The notes under the pieces were generated by a model. The model saw only the letters and a program-made list of their open reading frames with translations. It was not told the origin of the DNA and did no database searches. Both the position numbers and the translations under genes were made by a program. From Gymnogyps californianus (taxonomy: Eukaryota > Chordata > Aves > Accipitriformes > Cathartidae): a DNA stretch of 64,000 bases. Positions 52,201 to 62,000 of the stretch are shown here, in pieces. The stretch is from the NCBI RefSeq assembly GCF_018139145.2, contig NW_026114279.1, positions 62,001 to 126,000 on the forward strand, read 5' to 3'. Position 1 is the first letter of the stretch, and each line of letters opens with the position of its first letter.

Positions 52201-55200
52201 GGTGTAAGTGTGTCTGAATACACTACAAATAGATTTAAAAGCTTATATTTTCCAGAGCATTCTCATAAGCCAAAGCTACTTGCAGAAACACATTAAGATG
52301 GGTACAAATTGCAAGCAAATTTAATTCAATATAGTTCTATTAAAAAATATGATCACTTTATTACCTGACCAATTCTGCCCTGAAGAGAGCCGTGAACAAC
52401 CGTATTTTATATTTTGTCACGATAACATAATTGATCTTTTATCATGTCCACCAAATACAACTTAATCAATGAATGATCTTAAACAACCATTACATAACTT
52501 GAAACAATAAATCCAAGAGAAGTACAGTCCCAAAGGACAATCTCTAGGTTCCCTAGCAGTATCTTCAGGGGAGCAAGGCCTTGCTTCAAGGTCTCACTTT
52601 GTAAAGAGACAGCCAAGTGAAAAACTGCTACCTTCACTCACAGCTGCAGAAGTGAAATCGGACACTCTCTTCAGAGGGCCTGGTAAACACGGACCAGTTT
52701 CCAAATACTTTCTTTTGAGAACACCTCCATACATTTTTATACTGTCACATTCACTGCGTGATCAGCAGAGCTTTGATAATACTGAAAATTAAAATGGAGT
52801 TATAACAGGGGTTCAAGAAAAAGAAGATGAATTGAACAGATGAATGACTGGCTGCATAGCTGGTGCCACACTCAAGGTCTCGGCTTCTACAATCTTGGGC
52901 ATACCTTCGAGAAACCAGGCCTGTTGACTGCTAACGGGGCTCAACTGACCAAGTGAGTCAAGAGTGTCCTGGGCAACAAGCTGGCTGGACTTATAAACAG
53001 AGCTTTAAACTAGATTTAGCGGGGGAAGGGGATGGAGTTCTAAGCACTAGAGAAGAGCCAGGGGCTGCTGAGGCATTAGGAAGCAACAGGGAAACACTTG
53101 TGAATTGCCTCAAGGGAATTAGGGCAAGCTCCTCTAAAAGGGGATGTGGCCAATAGCTCAGCTGAAGTGCCTCTATACCAATGCACACAGCATGGGAAAC
53201 AAACAGGAGGAGCTGGTAGCTGCTGCCCAGATGGAAAACTACGACCTGATTGCTATCACAGAAACCTGGTGGGATGAATCGCACAATTGGAGTGCTGTGA
53301 TTGACGGCTATAAACCATTCAGAAGGGACAGGCAAGGAAGGAGTGGTGGGGGAGTTGCCCTCTATGCCAAAAATAGGATTGATTGCACAGAGCTATCTTT
53401 GAAGAACAGCAATGTGCAGGTCGAGAGCTTATGGGTGAAAATTAGAGACCAAGCCAACAAAGGAAACTTTGTGGTTGGTGTCTACTACAGGCCACCCGAT
53501 CAAGGAGAGGAGGTTGATGAAGAGTTCTTTCTTCAACTGCAGGAAGCATCATGCTCGCAGGCCCTGATCCTGATAGGGGATTTCAACCACCCAGACATCT
53601 GCTGGAAAAGCAGCACAGCGAACTGCAAGCAGTCCAGAAAACTACTGGAGTGCGTTGAGGACAACTTCCTAGTACAGGTGATGGAGGGCCCAACCAGAGG
53701 AGGCACTGCTGGACCTGTTGCTCACTAATGCAGAAGAACTTATCGGAGAGGTCAAGATTGGAGGTAGCCTGGGCTGCAGCAATCGTGCCCTGGTAGAATT
53801 CTCAATCTTGAGGGGTACAGGACAGGTAAAAAGTAGAGTCAGGACCCTAAACCTCAGAAAGGCAAACTTTCGGCTGTTTAGGGTGCTAGTGCGTGGGATC
53901 CCTTGGGAAACTGCCCTCAGAGGCAAAGGAGTGAACAAGAGCTGGGAGATATTTAAAGACATTTTTCTTAGGGCACAAGAGCTCTCAGTCCCGACGTGCA
54001 AGAAGTTGGGCAGGGGAGGCAGGAGGCCAGCTTGGCTAAGTCAAGACCTCTTAGCCAAACTAAAACACAAAACCAAAATGCATAGGCAGTGGAGGTAGGG
54101 ATATACATCCTGGGGAGATTATAGAGATATGGCCTGAGAGTACAGGGAGGGGATCAGAAAAGCCAAGGCACAGCTGGAGCTGAACTTGGCTAGGGACGTG
54201 AAAAATAACAAGAAGGGTTTCTTCAGGTACATAGGACAACAAAGGAAGATGAAAGAAACCGTACCCCCCCCCCGATGAGCGAAACGGGAGACCTGGCTAC
54301 AACTGACATGGAGAAGGCTGAGGTACTCAACAACTTTTTTGCCTCGGTCTTCACTGGCAAGTGCTCTAGCCATGCCACCCAATTCACAGAATCCAAAGGC
54401 AGGGACTGGGAGAATGAAGAACCACCCGCCGTAGGAGAAGATCAGGTTCGAGACCATCTAAGGAACCTGAAGGTGCACAAGTCCATGGGACCTGATGAGA
54501 TGCATCCGTGGGTCCTGAGGGAACTGGTGGATGAAGTGACTAAGCCACTATCCATCATATTTGAGAAGTCGTGGCAGTCCGGTGAAGTTCCCACTGACTG
54601 GAAAAGGGGAAACATAACCCCCATTTTTAAAAAGGGAAAAAAGGAAGACCCGGGGAACTACAGGCCATTCAGTCTCACCTCTGTGCCTGGCAAGATCGTG
54701 GAGTGGATCCTCCTGGAAACTATGCTAAGGCACATGGAAAATAAGGAGGTGATTGGTGACAGCCAACATGGCTTCACTAAGGGCAAATCATGCCTGACAA
54801 ATTTGGTGGCCTTCTACGACGGGGTTACAGCGTTGGTGGATAAGGGAAGAGTGACTGACATCATCTACCTGGACTTGTGCAAAGCATTTGACACTGTCCC
54901 ACATGACATCCTTGTCTCTAAAATGGAGAGACATGGATTTGATGGGTGGACCACTCAGTGGATAAGGAATTGGCTGGATGGTCGCACTCAAAGAGTTGCG
55001 GTCAACAGCTCAATGTCCAAGTGGAGACCAGTGATGAGTGGTGTCCCTCAGGGGTCCATATTGGGACCAGTATTATTTAACATCTTTGTCAGGGACATGG
55101 ACAGTGGGATTGAGTGCACCCTCAGCAAGTCTGCGGATGACACCAAGCTGAGTGGTGTGGTTGATACTCTAGAGGGAAGGGATGCCATCCAGAGGGACCT

Positions 55201-58200
55201 TGACAGGCTTGAGACATGGGCCCATGCAAACCTTATGAAGTTCAACAAGGCCAAGTGTAAGGTCCTGCACCTGGGTCAGGGCAATCCCAAACATGGATAC
55301 AGGCTGGGCGATGAGTGGATTGAGAGCAGCCCTGCGGAGAAGGACTTGGGAGTATTGGTGGATGAAAAACTGAATATGAGCCAGCAATGTGCGCTTGCAG
55401 TCCAGAAAGCCAATCGCATCCTGGGCTGCATCAAAAGAAGTATGGCTAGCAGGTCAAGGGAGGTGATTCTGCCCCTCTACTCCGCTCTCATGAGACCCCA
55501 CCTGGGGTACTGTGTTCAGCTCTGGGGCCCCCAACATAAGAAGGTGTCGTGGTTTAACCCCAGTCAGCAACTAAGCACCACGCAGCCGCTTCCCCCTCCC
55601 CCTCCCCCTCCCAGTGGGGTGAGGAGGAGGAAAGGAAAGGAAAAAAAAGTAAAACTCGTGGGTTGAGATAAGAACAGCTTAATAACTAAAGTAAAATATA
55701 ATACTAACAATAGTAATAATGAAATATAATAATAATAGTAATGAAAAGGAATATAACAAAAAAAAGGAAGGGGGGGAAAGAAAAAAAACAGTGATGCACA
55801 ATGCAATTGCTCACCACCTAATGACCGATGCCCAGTTAGTTCCCAAGCCACGATCCGCGCCTCCTGGCCAACTCCCCCCTGTTTATATACTGGGCATGAC
55901 GTTCCATGGCATGGAATACCCCTTTGGCTAGTTCAGGTCAGCTGCCCCAGCTATGCTCCCTCCCAGCTTCTTGCACACCTGCTTGCTGGCAGAGCATGGG
56001 AAACTGAAAAGTCCTTGGCTTAAGATAAGCGCTACTTCGCAACAACTAAAACATCAGAGTGTTATCAACATCATTCTCACACTAAATCCAAAACACAGCA
56101 CTGTACCAGCTACTAAAAAGAAAGTTAACTCTGTCCCAGCCGAAACCAGGACAGAAGGACATGGACCTGTTCAAGCAGGTCCAGAGGAGGGCCACAAAAA
56201 TGATCAGGGGGCTGGAGCACCTCTCCTATGAAGACAGGCTAAGAGAGTTGGGGTTGTTCAGCCTGGAGAAGAGAAGGCTCCGGGGAGACCTAATTGCAGC
56301 CTTTCCAGTACCTAAAGGGGGCCTACAGGAAAGCTGGAGAGGGACTTTTTACAAGGGCATGTAGCGATAGGACAAGGGGTAATGGTTTTAAACTAAAAGA
56401 GGGTAGATTCGGACTAGATATAAGGAAGAAATTCTTTACTGTGAGGGTGGTGAAACACTGGAACAGGTTGCCCAGAAAGGCTGTAGATGCCCCATCCCTG
56501 GAAGCATTCAAGGTCAGGTTGGATGGGGCTCTGAGCAACCTGATCTAGTTGAAGATGTCCCTGCTCATTGCAGGGGGGTTGGGCTAGATGACCTTTAAAG
56601 GTCCCTTCCAACCCAAACTATTCTATGATTCAGAAGTAAAATAGTAGTTCTTCCATGAAAGGCAGAACTAACAGAGCCCTATGTTTTGTTTATTTAACTC
56701 TTATCCTCATTCCCACCTATAATGTTGTTTCCATCAGCAACCTCAAAGCAAAGATAACATATACTATGGATAGCGTGACACTATTTGTTCTCATTGGCTG
56801 GCTGTCACACACACAAAAATGTTTAAACACCATATTCTGCCCGCCTTTTCCTCCGCATGGGCATTAATTTGAGTTTCTCTTCTCCAGCCAATTACTAGTT
56901 TTTATGAAACTATCAGAATTTTGGTATCTTCAATACACGCACTCTGCTCCTTTCAAACGGGAATTATAATTATCAGGAATACACAGATGGTCAAGTAAAC
57001 AGTACAACTGACTAAGTTTTATTTCTATAGTAGAAAAAGTTAAAGATAATATAGGTTGCTGCATTAGGTGCATCATTTCCTGATATGACTTCTCAGCTAT
57101 GTAACATTTTCAACACAGGAATCCTAATGACTACTTTTTTACAGGGTCTTTTTTGTTTGTTTTTAAAACAGAATATCACCAGTCAAATGTTTAAATATTT
57201 AAAGGTACTTAACACTGGAAAAAACTAGCCAGATATTCTTTTATTGTTTCTTTTAAAAATCTTTTTTCCCTTGACTTCAGCAACTATCCTATCTTCATTC
57301 TCCACCTTTTCAAGCTTTGTTTTAACCAAAAGCTCCCCAATGCCTCTGCAATTAAATTGAGGTAACATTTTTTCCTTATATATGATCATCACAAAAGATA
57401 ATATTAATGTATTACTATCAGTTCAAGTACTGCTATTGCAGCATTGTTAGTCTTCATACTTCTTAGTATATCCTGCATGTCTAACAGCAAACAAACAAAA
57501 AAAAATCTTCCCTTAAAGTAACAGAACACAGGGACCAGCTACTGATTTATGCAGAAATCTGCTCTTGACTCTATGTTCACAAGCACCCAAACCAGGAAAG
57601 TCAAATTAGGTATTTTTCCTGCATTTGGGTAAGACCTTCCTTGCTAGTTTGCACAGGCAAACCAGAAACAACTTCTTTAGTGTAAAAGATACTCACTAAA
57701 TAGACCTCTTTCATATATGAGAAGATTAACAACTCATTATACAGATGAGTAGTAAAGGATGCATCTAGTGTCCCACATAAATTAGGAACTTGAGGATATC
57801 CTCCAGCAGTGTCTAATTTACCTGTTTAGCAAACAGCACCTTGCCACCTGAAAAGACAGGTACTCAGGAGGAACTTTTAGGACAAAAGACTATTCCCTTA
57901 TCTGCAGAGATCGTTGAAGGAAAATCCTTTATGTGAAAATCTCTCAGAATCAGGCTTAACCATGCAAAAAGTGCAATTAGTTCATGAATTGCCACAGGCC
58001 ATATGGATTTAAGCTTACGTATTCCACGTGGTGCATGCCCCAGCGATGTTTTCTTTTAAGAATTTAATGATCACTCATTTCTTACACTGAAGTAAAATAT
58101 GAACACTTCAAAAATGATAATGAATATCCAGCAGTTATACATTTTGTTCTCCTTGCAGGAAATGGATATGATGCACATACACAGGACAGCAACATGTATG

Positions 58201-59074
58201 AACCAACTGCCTCAGAAACAAGTTCTTTAGAAGATCTTTAAGCTTATTTAAATACAGCCATTTGATGTTTTACATGGACAAGCAATTTTTGTAAGAAATT
58301 CGAGCGACAATTTGGCAAAATGTTCATAATCTACGGCTTTCTCAGATTCCCTCACAATTTTAGCTTCTACTTCTCTTCTACAAGGAAGTCCAGATGCCAA
58401 AATTAAACTCGAGATTCTAGAAAACCAACAAGGTTAGTGAGCCAACTATATATGGGAGAATTCCTCACTAGGTATGGCCTATATTCATGTATGTTATAGT
58501 CAAAGTAAAGAGCCACCTAGTCAGTTATCTCCATTGACTTGGGGTGACAGAAGACAAGTGCAGCTATTAAGGTCCAAATAATTCCATATCACAATCAATA
58601 CCTTAAACTACACCTAAGAAAAATAGATCTTTCTCGCACAGGCATATGCAGTTTTAAAATAGTGTAATATAACAAAACCCAGCTATTTTTAAGGGACAAA
58701 GCTATCTAACTTTCAGCAGCTATTTTACAGGATAATCTGCTTGGCTAAGCAAAAGATGTCACACACTCTTTATCAGCATTCCTATTGTCCTTTAGTCTTT
58801 TCACCCACTTCCTCTCTGTCAGTTATCACTCCTGCATTAATGTTATTCTTTTCAAGGGCCATAAAGTGTTGATATATTGAATAAAAGGAATCAAAATTTT
58901 ACATATTCTAAAACACTAAGATGAGCTTATTACTTACTCAAATTCTGTGGCATGATATTTGAAGAAGCCTATTAGCAAATCTCCAAGGCTTGATTCATTT
59001 TTTGAGAGGTAATGAGGAATGGTACATGGAGCTTGATGAACAAGATGCAACTGCATAGTAGGATTAAAAGATTC
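34200..59074 (-). CDS. TENT2: TENT2 (PAPD4/GLD2) C-terminal exons, 5' part off the window
   Basis: TENT2 is the cytoplasmic non-canonical poly(A) polymerase GLD2, which lengthens mRNA tails and mono-adenylates some microRNAs. Four exons are placed in consistent phase: 59074-58938, 49241-49150, 36568-36489 and 34274-34200. They cover the end of the PAP-associated domain ([18 protein letters not shown], then [17 protein letters not shown]) and the C-terminus ([30 protein letters not shown]) to the TAA at 34202-34200. The nucleotidyltransferase core lies beyond 64000. The gene lies upstream of CMYA5 on the same strand, as in mammals. The introns here carry about 14 kb of retroelements. Confidence 0.95.
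34471..34812 (-). mobile_element. 342-bp solo LTR, class II (alpha/beta-retroviral) type, in the last TENT2 intron
   Basis: The element is bounded by TGTAGGGATT and GAATCCCACA (TG...CA on either strand) and flanked by a perfect 6-bp duplication AGGTAC (34465-34470 and 34813-34818). On the minus strand a CTATATAAG box (about 34550-34538) is followed within some 20 bp by AATAAA (34522-34517). That compact layout is like alpharetroviral LTRs. It lies in the sense orientation of TENT2, about 200 bp upstream of the terminal exon. Confidence 0.88.
36489..36568 (-). CDS. TENT2: TENT2 penultimate coding exon
   Basis: This 80-nt exon lies between a CTTGCAG acceptor (36570-36569) and an AAG/GTAAAA donor (36488-36487). 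It encodes [19 protein letters not shown] then IIKDEFLK, nearly identical to the recalled mammalian sequence. It starts with two bases that complete the Glu codon begun in the preceding exon and ends on a codon boundary that fits the terminal exon. Confidence 0.96.
40022..41283 (+). mobile_element. 1,262-bp solo LTR (long type)
   Basis: The sequence starts TGTGGTGGTGCAGG and ends CAATTTGTGACA, flanked on both sides by AACCC (40017-40021 and 41284-41288), a perfect 5-bp target duplication. A TATAAATAG box lies near 40300. No open frame or internal retroviral region is present. Orientation is taken from the TATA box. The LTR identity rests on the termini and duplication; I do not recognise the family. 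Confidence 0.75.
40041..40059. repeat. C19 homopolymer inside the 1,262-bp LTR
   Basis: Nineteen consecutive C occur 20 bp inside the LTR start. The length is likely to be unreliable in the assembly. Confidence 0.95.
41292..41896 (+). mobile_element. 5' LTR of the ERVL-type provirus
   Basis: It begins TGTCCTGGTTTCGGCTGGG and ends TTAAACCACAACA. A TATAAA box (about 41558-41563), an ATT microsatellite (about 41697-41730) and an ATTAAA signal (41759-41764) are visible. This is the reference copy for the other LTRs of this family in the window. Confidence 0.93.
41905..41922 (+). promoter_or_regulatory. Probable primer-binding site of the provirus
   Basis: CGTGCCCAACGTATGGCT lies about 8 bp downstream of the 5' LTR. 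It shares the GCCCAACGT core with primer sites that match lysine tRNA and differs at the ends. The assignment is by resemblance only. Confidence 0.4.
41998..43485 (+). pseudogene. ERVL gag-like region, one internal TGA
   Basis: One frame is open from 41998 to 43485 except for a TGA at 42580-42582. The second part contains [19 protein letters not shown] and [12 protein letters not shown], the capsid-type segment of ERVL gag; the mouse restriction gene Fv1 derives from a related gag. It ends with TAG at 43483. No zinc knuckle is evident. It is a defective copy unless the stop is bypassed. Confidence 0.75.
43838..45289 (+). pseudogene. ERVL protease and reverse transcriptase region
   Basis: The frame is open after a TAG at 43835-43837 and runs to a TGA at 45287. 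The aspartic protease shows LVDTGAQ. The RT shows [17 protein letters not shown] and the YIDD catalytic box. The frame differs from that of gag. These core motifs are intact, but the premature TGA separates RT from RNase H, so the copy is defective. Confidence 0.9.
45290..46051 (+). pseudogene. ERVL RNase H region, several stops
   Basis: In the same frame as the RT, the region carries TGA codons at about 45431, 45530 and 45762 and ends at a TAA at 46049. The RNase H residues remain visible in [16 protein letters not shown] and YTDSW. The frame then changes before the integrase. Confidence 0.8.
46113..47021 (+). pseudogene. ERVL integrase region, one internal TGA
   Basis: In a new frame, the zinc-binding His/His/Cys/Cys part ([15 protein letters not shown]) is followed by the catalytic core with Asp in WQIDYITL, Asp in SDNGTHF and Glu in [13 protein letters not shown] at 46569-46571 interrupts it between the second Asp and the Glu. 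It ends at TGA 47019. No env-like frame follows in the 500 bp before the 3' LTR. Confidence 0.88.
47521..48128 (+). mobile_element. 3' LTR of the ERVL-type provirus
   Basis: It is the same family as the 5' LTR, from TGTCCTGGTTTCAGCTGGG to GGTTAAACCACGACA, followed by the CCTTG duplication. A short purine-rich stretch (AATAAGGGGTGGA) precedes it, as expected for a polypurine tract. Confidence 0.93.
49150..49241 (-). CDS. TENT2: TENT2 exon encoding the end of the PAP-associated domain
   Basis: This 92-nt exon lies between TTCCCTAG (49243-49242) and GTAAAA (49149-49148). It reads [19 protein letters not shown] then [11 protein letters not shown]. Its first base completes the Asp codon of the upstream exon and its last base opens the Glu codon of the downstream exon. 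FDW...ISVRE is characteristic of the PAP-associated domain of GLD2-type enzymes. Confidence 0.96.
50221..50817 (+). mobile_element. Solo LTR of the ERVL-like family in a TENT2 intron
   Basis: A 597-bp copy runs from TGTCCTGGTTTCGGCTGGG to GGTTAAACCATGACA with a perfect 5-bp duplication CTGGA (50216-50220 and 50818-50822). It is antisense to TENT2. It keeps the TATATAAAC box and the ATT microsatellite but has a shortened G-rich end. Confidence 0.93.
53144..53728 (+). pseudogene. CR1 ORF2 endonuclease region
   Basis: An apurinic-type endonuclease domain is visible with [28 protein letters not shown] and [11 protein letters not shown], all normal landmarks. The frame is lost near 53700 and continues in another frame from about 53718 ([20 protein letters not shown]), so the protein is not intact. 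Confidence 0.9.
54275..55544 (+). pseudogene. CR1 ORF2 reverse transcriptase region
   Basis: An open stretch shows [29 protein letters not shown] and the catalytic box, here S-ADD instead of the usual F-ADD. It is cut by the antisense LTR at 55545; the rest of the C-terminus resumes at 56154. The altered residue and frame breaks make activity unlikely. Confidence 0.9.
55545..56153 (-). mobile_element. Solo LTR of the ERVL-like family nested in the CR1
   Basis: A 609-bp copy runs from TGTCGTGGTTTAACCCC to CCGAAACCAGGACA with a perfect 5-bp duplication GAAGG (55540-55544 and 56154-56158). It is opposite in orientation to the CR1 and in the sense orientation of TENT2. It is younger than the CR1, whose sequence resumes directly after it. 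Confidence 0.95.
56154..56631 (+). mobile_element. CR1 3' portion after the nested LTR
   Basis: It continues the ORF2 C-terminus ([18 protein letters not shown]) and then the 3' UTR. A frame change lies near 56300. The end has the conserved CR1 hairpin-like CCTTTAAAGG and one copy of the ATTCTATG-type tail unit. Confidence 0.92.
58938..59074 (-). CDS. TENT2: TENT2 exon encoding the PAP-associated domain
   Basis: This 137-nt exon lies between TTTTGACAG (59076-59075) and GTAAGT (58937-58936). It encodes [16 protein letters not shown], then [18 protein letters not shown] and KYHATEF. SLGDLL.GF..Y is the PAP-associated domain core. It begins in phase 0 and ends in phase 2. The next upstream exon was not recognised between 59077 and 64000. 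Confidence 0.95.
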
Positions 59075-62000
59075 CTGTCAAAATAAAACCAGAGAGTATA
59101 TATACACACACAGAGACTTAATCTAGGTGCATATATTTTTCACAACAAAAAAAGCTGCCCATCATTTGCTTATTAGAGGTTCAAGGACATGTGCAAGCAA
59201 ATGGCTCTATTTGTCTTGTACTTGTGAGGGACTGAAAGAGTTAATGTCTGTCAATGTCTCAAACATTGTAGCAACCAAGGTACAGTCTGCATAACAAAGA
59301 GGGAGGACCATCAGCAAGTAGTTGGTTGGCATGGACACAGGGGGCGTGCCGGAGGGTATGCAGCCCTGTGTTCTGGCAGACCCAGCCTGGTAACCCACCA
59401 CATATGGCCAGAGGTCACACAAAGTCTGTTTGAGGAGGGGGCTTGTAGCTCCTTGGAAAGTCCCTAAGACCACCACCCCAATAAGCCGCACATGCTCAGT
59501 AGATAAAGAACCCTCTGGAACACTACCATATATGTTGAAAACTGTCTAGAATGAACCCATATAAGTCTTCAAGAGGCGTGACTGTGGACGGAGATTTAGA
59601 CTATAAAAGACACAACTGCAAAGAGCCACGTGGCACGCGCGCCCATCACCGGAGGATTGCCACGCTCGTCGCCGACACCGCGGGATCCAAGGGTGGTGAC
59701 TATCTCTTTTCTTTTCCCCTCTTTCTTTTTTTTTCCCCTCTCTTTTCTCTCTTCTTGTGAACGTTTTGCTGCAACCCACGCTGCCCACCGTTATGCCTTC
59801 CACAGTTTGGATTGTTGGAATAAAGCGTTCAAAGTGATCGTTTGGTGTCGTTTCACCTTAATTTAGCCCGGGGGGATCCCAGAACCTCTACGACCCTCTG
59901 GTCTGTCCGGTCTGGGTCGTAACAGTACTCCTCTGTTGGATACTAGTTACTCCCCCCAAGCTCAGGTAAAATCATCTTACACAGGAGTGTCCGAGACCAT
60001 CCCTTGCCTTCTATTTGCTAAATAAATTTTAACATGGGAGAATCTCTGAGCTGGACTTGTGTTTACATGCTAGTAAAATCACATGAGTGGAAGCTGAGTA
60101 AGATAGCCTGCACTGAGCTGGCTGCAGTTGAACTGAGATGAGGTAGGTGAAGCTAATGCACTTATCGCCAAGTTCCCATAACTGTGGTACAGAAACATTC
60201 AATCCAAAAGGAAGGCCTGACTTATTTTTCCCCCACAGCATAGAGTTAAACTTGCATGTCAAACCCACTAGCTCTAATATGAACCTGCATCCTCCCACAT
60301 AATGAGTTCAAAGACTGCAGTAGCACCTCCTCTAGCCAACCTATCTGAAAGAATAGGTTATACAGAAAAACGCAGCATTTAAGCTGAAGTATGCTTTTCT
60401 TTGGAAAAAAAAAAAAGAAAAAAAAGTCAGGTTTGCTATAAAGGAAAGCCAGCTTTAAAAGGAATCTACACAAGACTCAATTAACATGGTTTTAGATCTG
60501 CTATACTGTTTAGGTGTCCACCGCATCCTTTAGGTTCTTCTGAGAGACGGGTACATGGAGGAGAACATATATCTTCTATTGCTAGCTAGAGAAACTATTT
60601 TAAAAACCTAGTAATACCTAGTAAAAGTCATGCAAGCACCAGTGATAAATCTGAAAGACTCCTCACCCAAGGAGCAGGAAACGTACCACATTTCAAAGAT
60701 TCCCATCCATGGCAGAAGAGATACAATTCCTAAACTGCATTAGAAGGCTAGTTTCTAAATCTTCATCTAGTAATTAGGATTAAAACTCTTGAATTCTGAA
60801 ATCTAAAATTATGATGTTTAAATTCCCCCCCATCAAGTTCATGAAATCTGCAGTTCCAAGTTTTACCATTTATATTAAGTACATTTACCTCACAAAGGTC
60901 AGGCAAATCAAAGTTTTACTTATTCAAAGGCATTTGCCTTCAAAAAATAAATGCATATTATTCTATACAAGTGCTCTAGTAAAAATGCAAGTTACAGTCT
61001 ATAGCAGCTAGTCATTAAAAAACCCACCTAGTTTGACACACACACAGTTATAAATAATTCCCATCTCCACTTGCTTTAGTGGTTATACCACTATGAAAGT
61101 GACTCTTAATAAGACAACTAAGTACCACAAAATAGAAAGCATGACTAAAACTACTTTTCTGGAAGAAAAGAAGTTGTTTTTTTTTTTTTACACTAACTTA
61201 AATTATCTAAAGCAAATTGTTAATCATGTGTTTCTGATAGTGTTAGTCAACTTATTTTTTTAAAACACTGCAGGTTGCTGATCACCACATGTAGAGAAAA
61301 AAAAGAGTGTTTCATCTTTCTGAAATACAGCAAGTTTGTTATGGAGGAAATTACTATTACCAGATTAGAGTTTTACATGTAAACCCAAATTAATTATTAC
61401 TTAAAGTTGGGTATGGGGAAGATTTCATGGAAACTTCTGTCAAGATATATATCAATATTCAATATATCAATAACCAACAACGTAGATTAAGGTCATTTCT
61501 TAAAAAAGCAATCACTCAGTATCCACTGAACAAGAGATCAGACCAGCCACAGTCTGGTCTGACCTAGGCTCATTTTTCTGCTTTGCCACAGACAACCCAT
61601 GAAACTCCATTAGCCTCCCCCTGCCTCCATTCACCTATTGCAAAACAGGGATAACAGTACTTTTCTTCCTGCCAGAGGGACTCGGGGAATAACTAGATAA
61701 ACAGAACAAGGTACAGATTATAGATTCCGCACATAAGGGAGGTTGGTAATAAAACAGAATTACAAACCATCCTTCAAACTAGCTTAGTTTCAAGTAGGCC
61801 TTCCTATAAGTTTTCCCTTCTTAACTTGCTCTAGAAGGCAAGAAATTCAGCTTCTTTTAAAACTAGTCCCCAATTTGCTTGCTGTGTCTTTGCCTCGTGC
61901 CATCTTAAGAAATGGAAAAGAAATTCAGGATCTGATTGAGAAACAAATATAAATGAGCTATCCATTATTTCAAAATACCCCAGAAAAAGGGACCCCAAAA

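Larger units (their letters stand above)
52830..56631 (+). mobile_element. 5'-truncated CR1 LINE, interrupted by a solo LTR
   Basis: It starts inside the ORF1 tail; 52845-53008 resembles the end of the CR1 ORF1 esterase part, with one TGA. It continues through ORF2 endonuclease and reverse transcriptase and ends in the typical CR1 tail (CCTTTAAAGGTCCCTTCCAA, then ATTCTATGATTC). A 609-bp LTR is nested at 55545-56153. ORF2 is broken by frame changes near 53700 and 54100-54275. The exact 5' limit is uncertain by a few tens of bases. Confidence 0.92.
49242..58937. other. TENT2 intron holding the CR1 and two LTRs
   Basis: Outside 50221-50817 and 52830-56631 the sequence is AT-rich and shows nothing recognisable. 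Confidence 0.7.

Noticed and set aside
59546..59866. Open frames on both strands in the 702-bp LTR
   Set aside because: They lie wholly inside the LTR around its TATA and poly(A) signals and match no protein I recognise.
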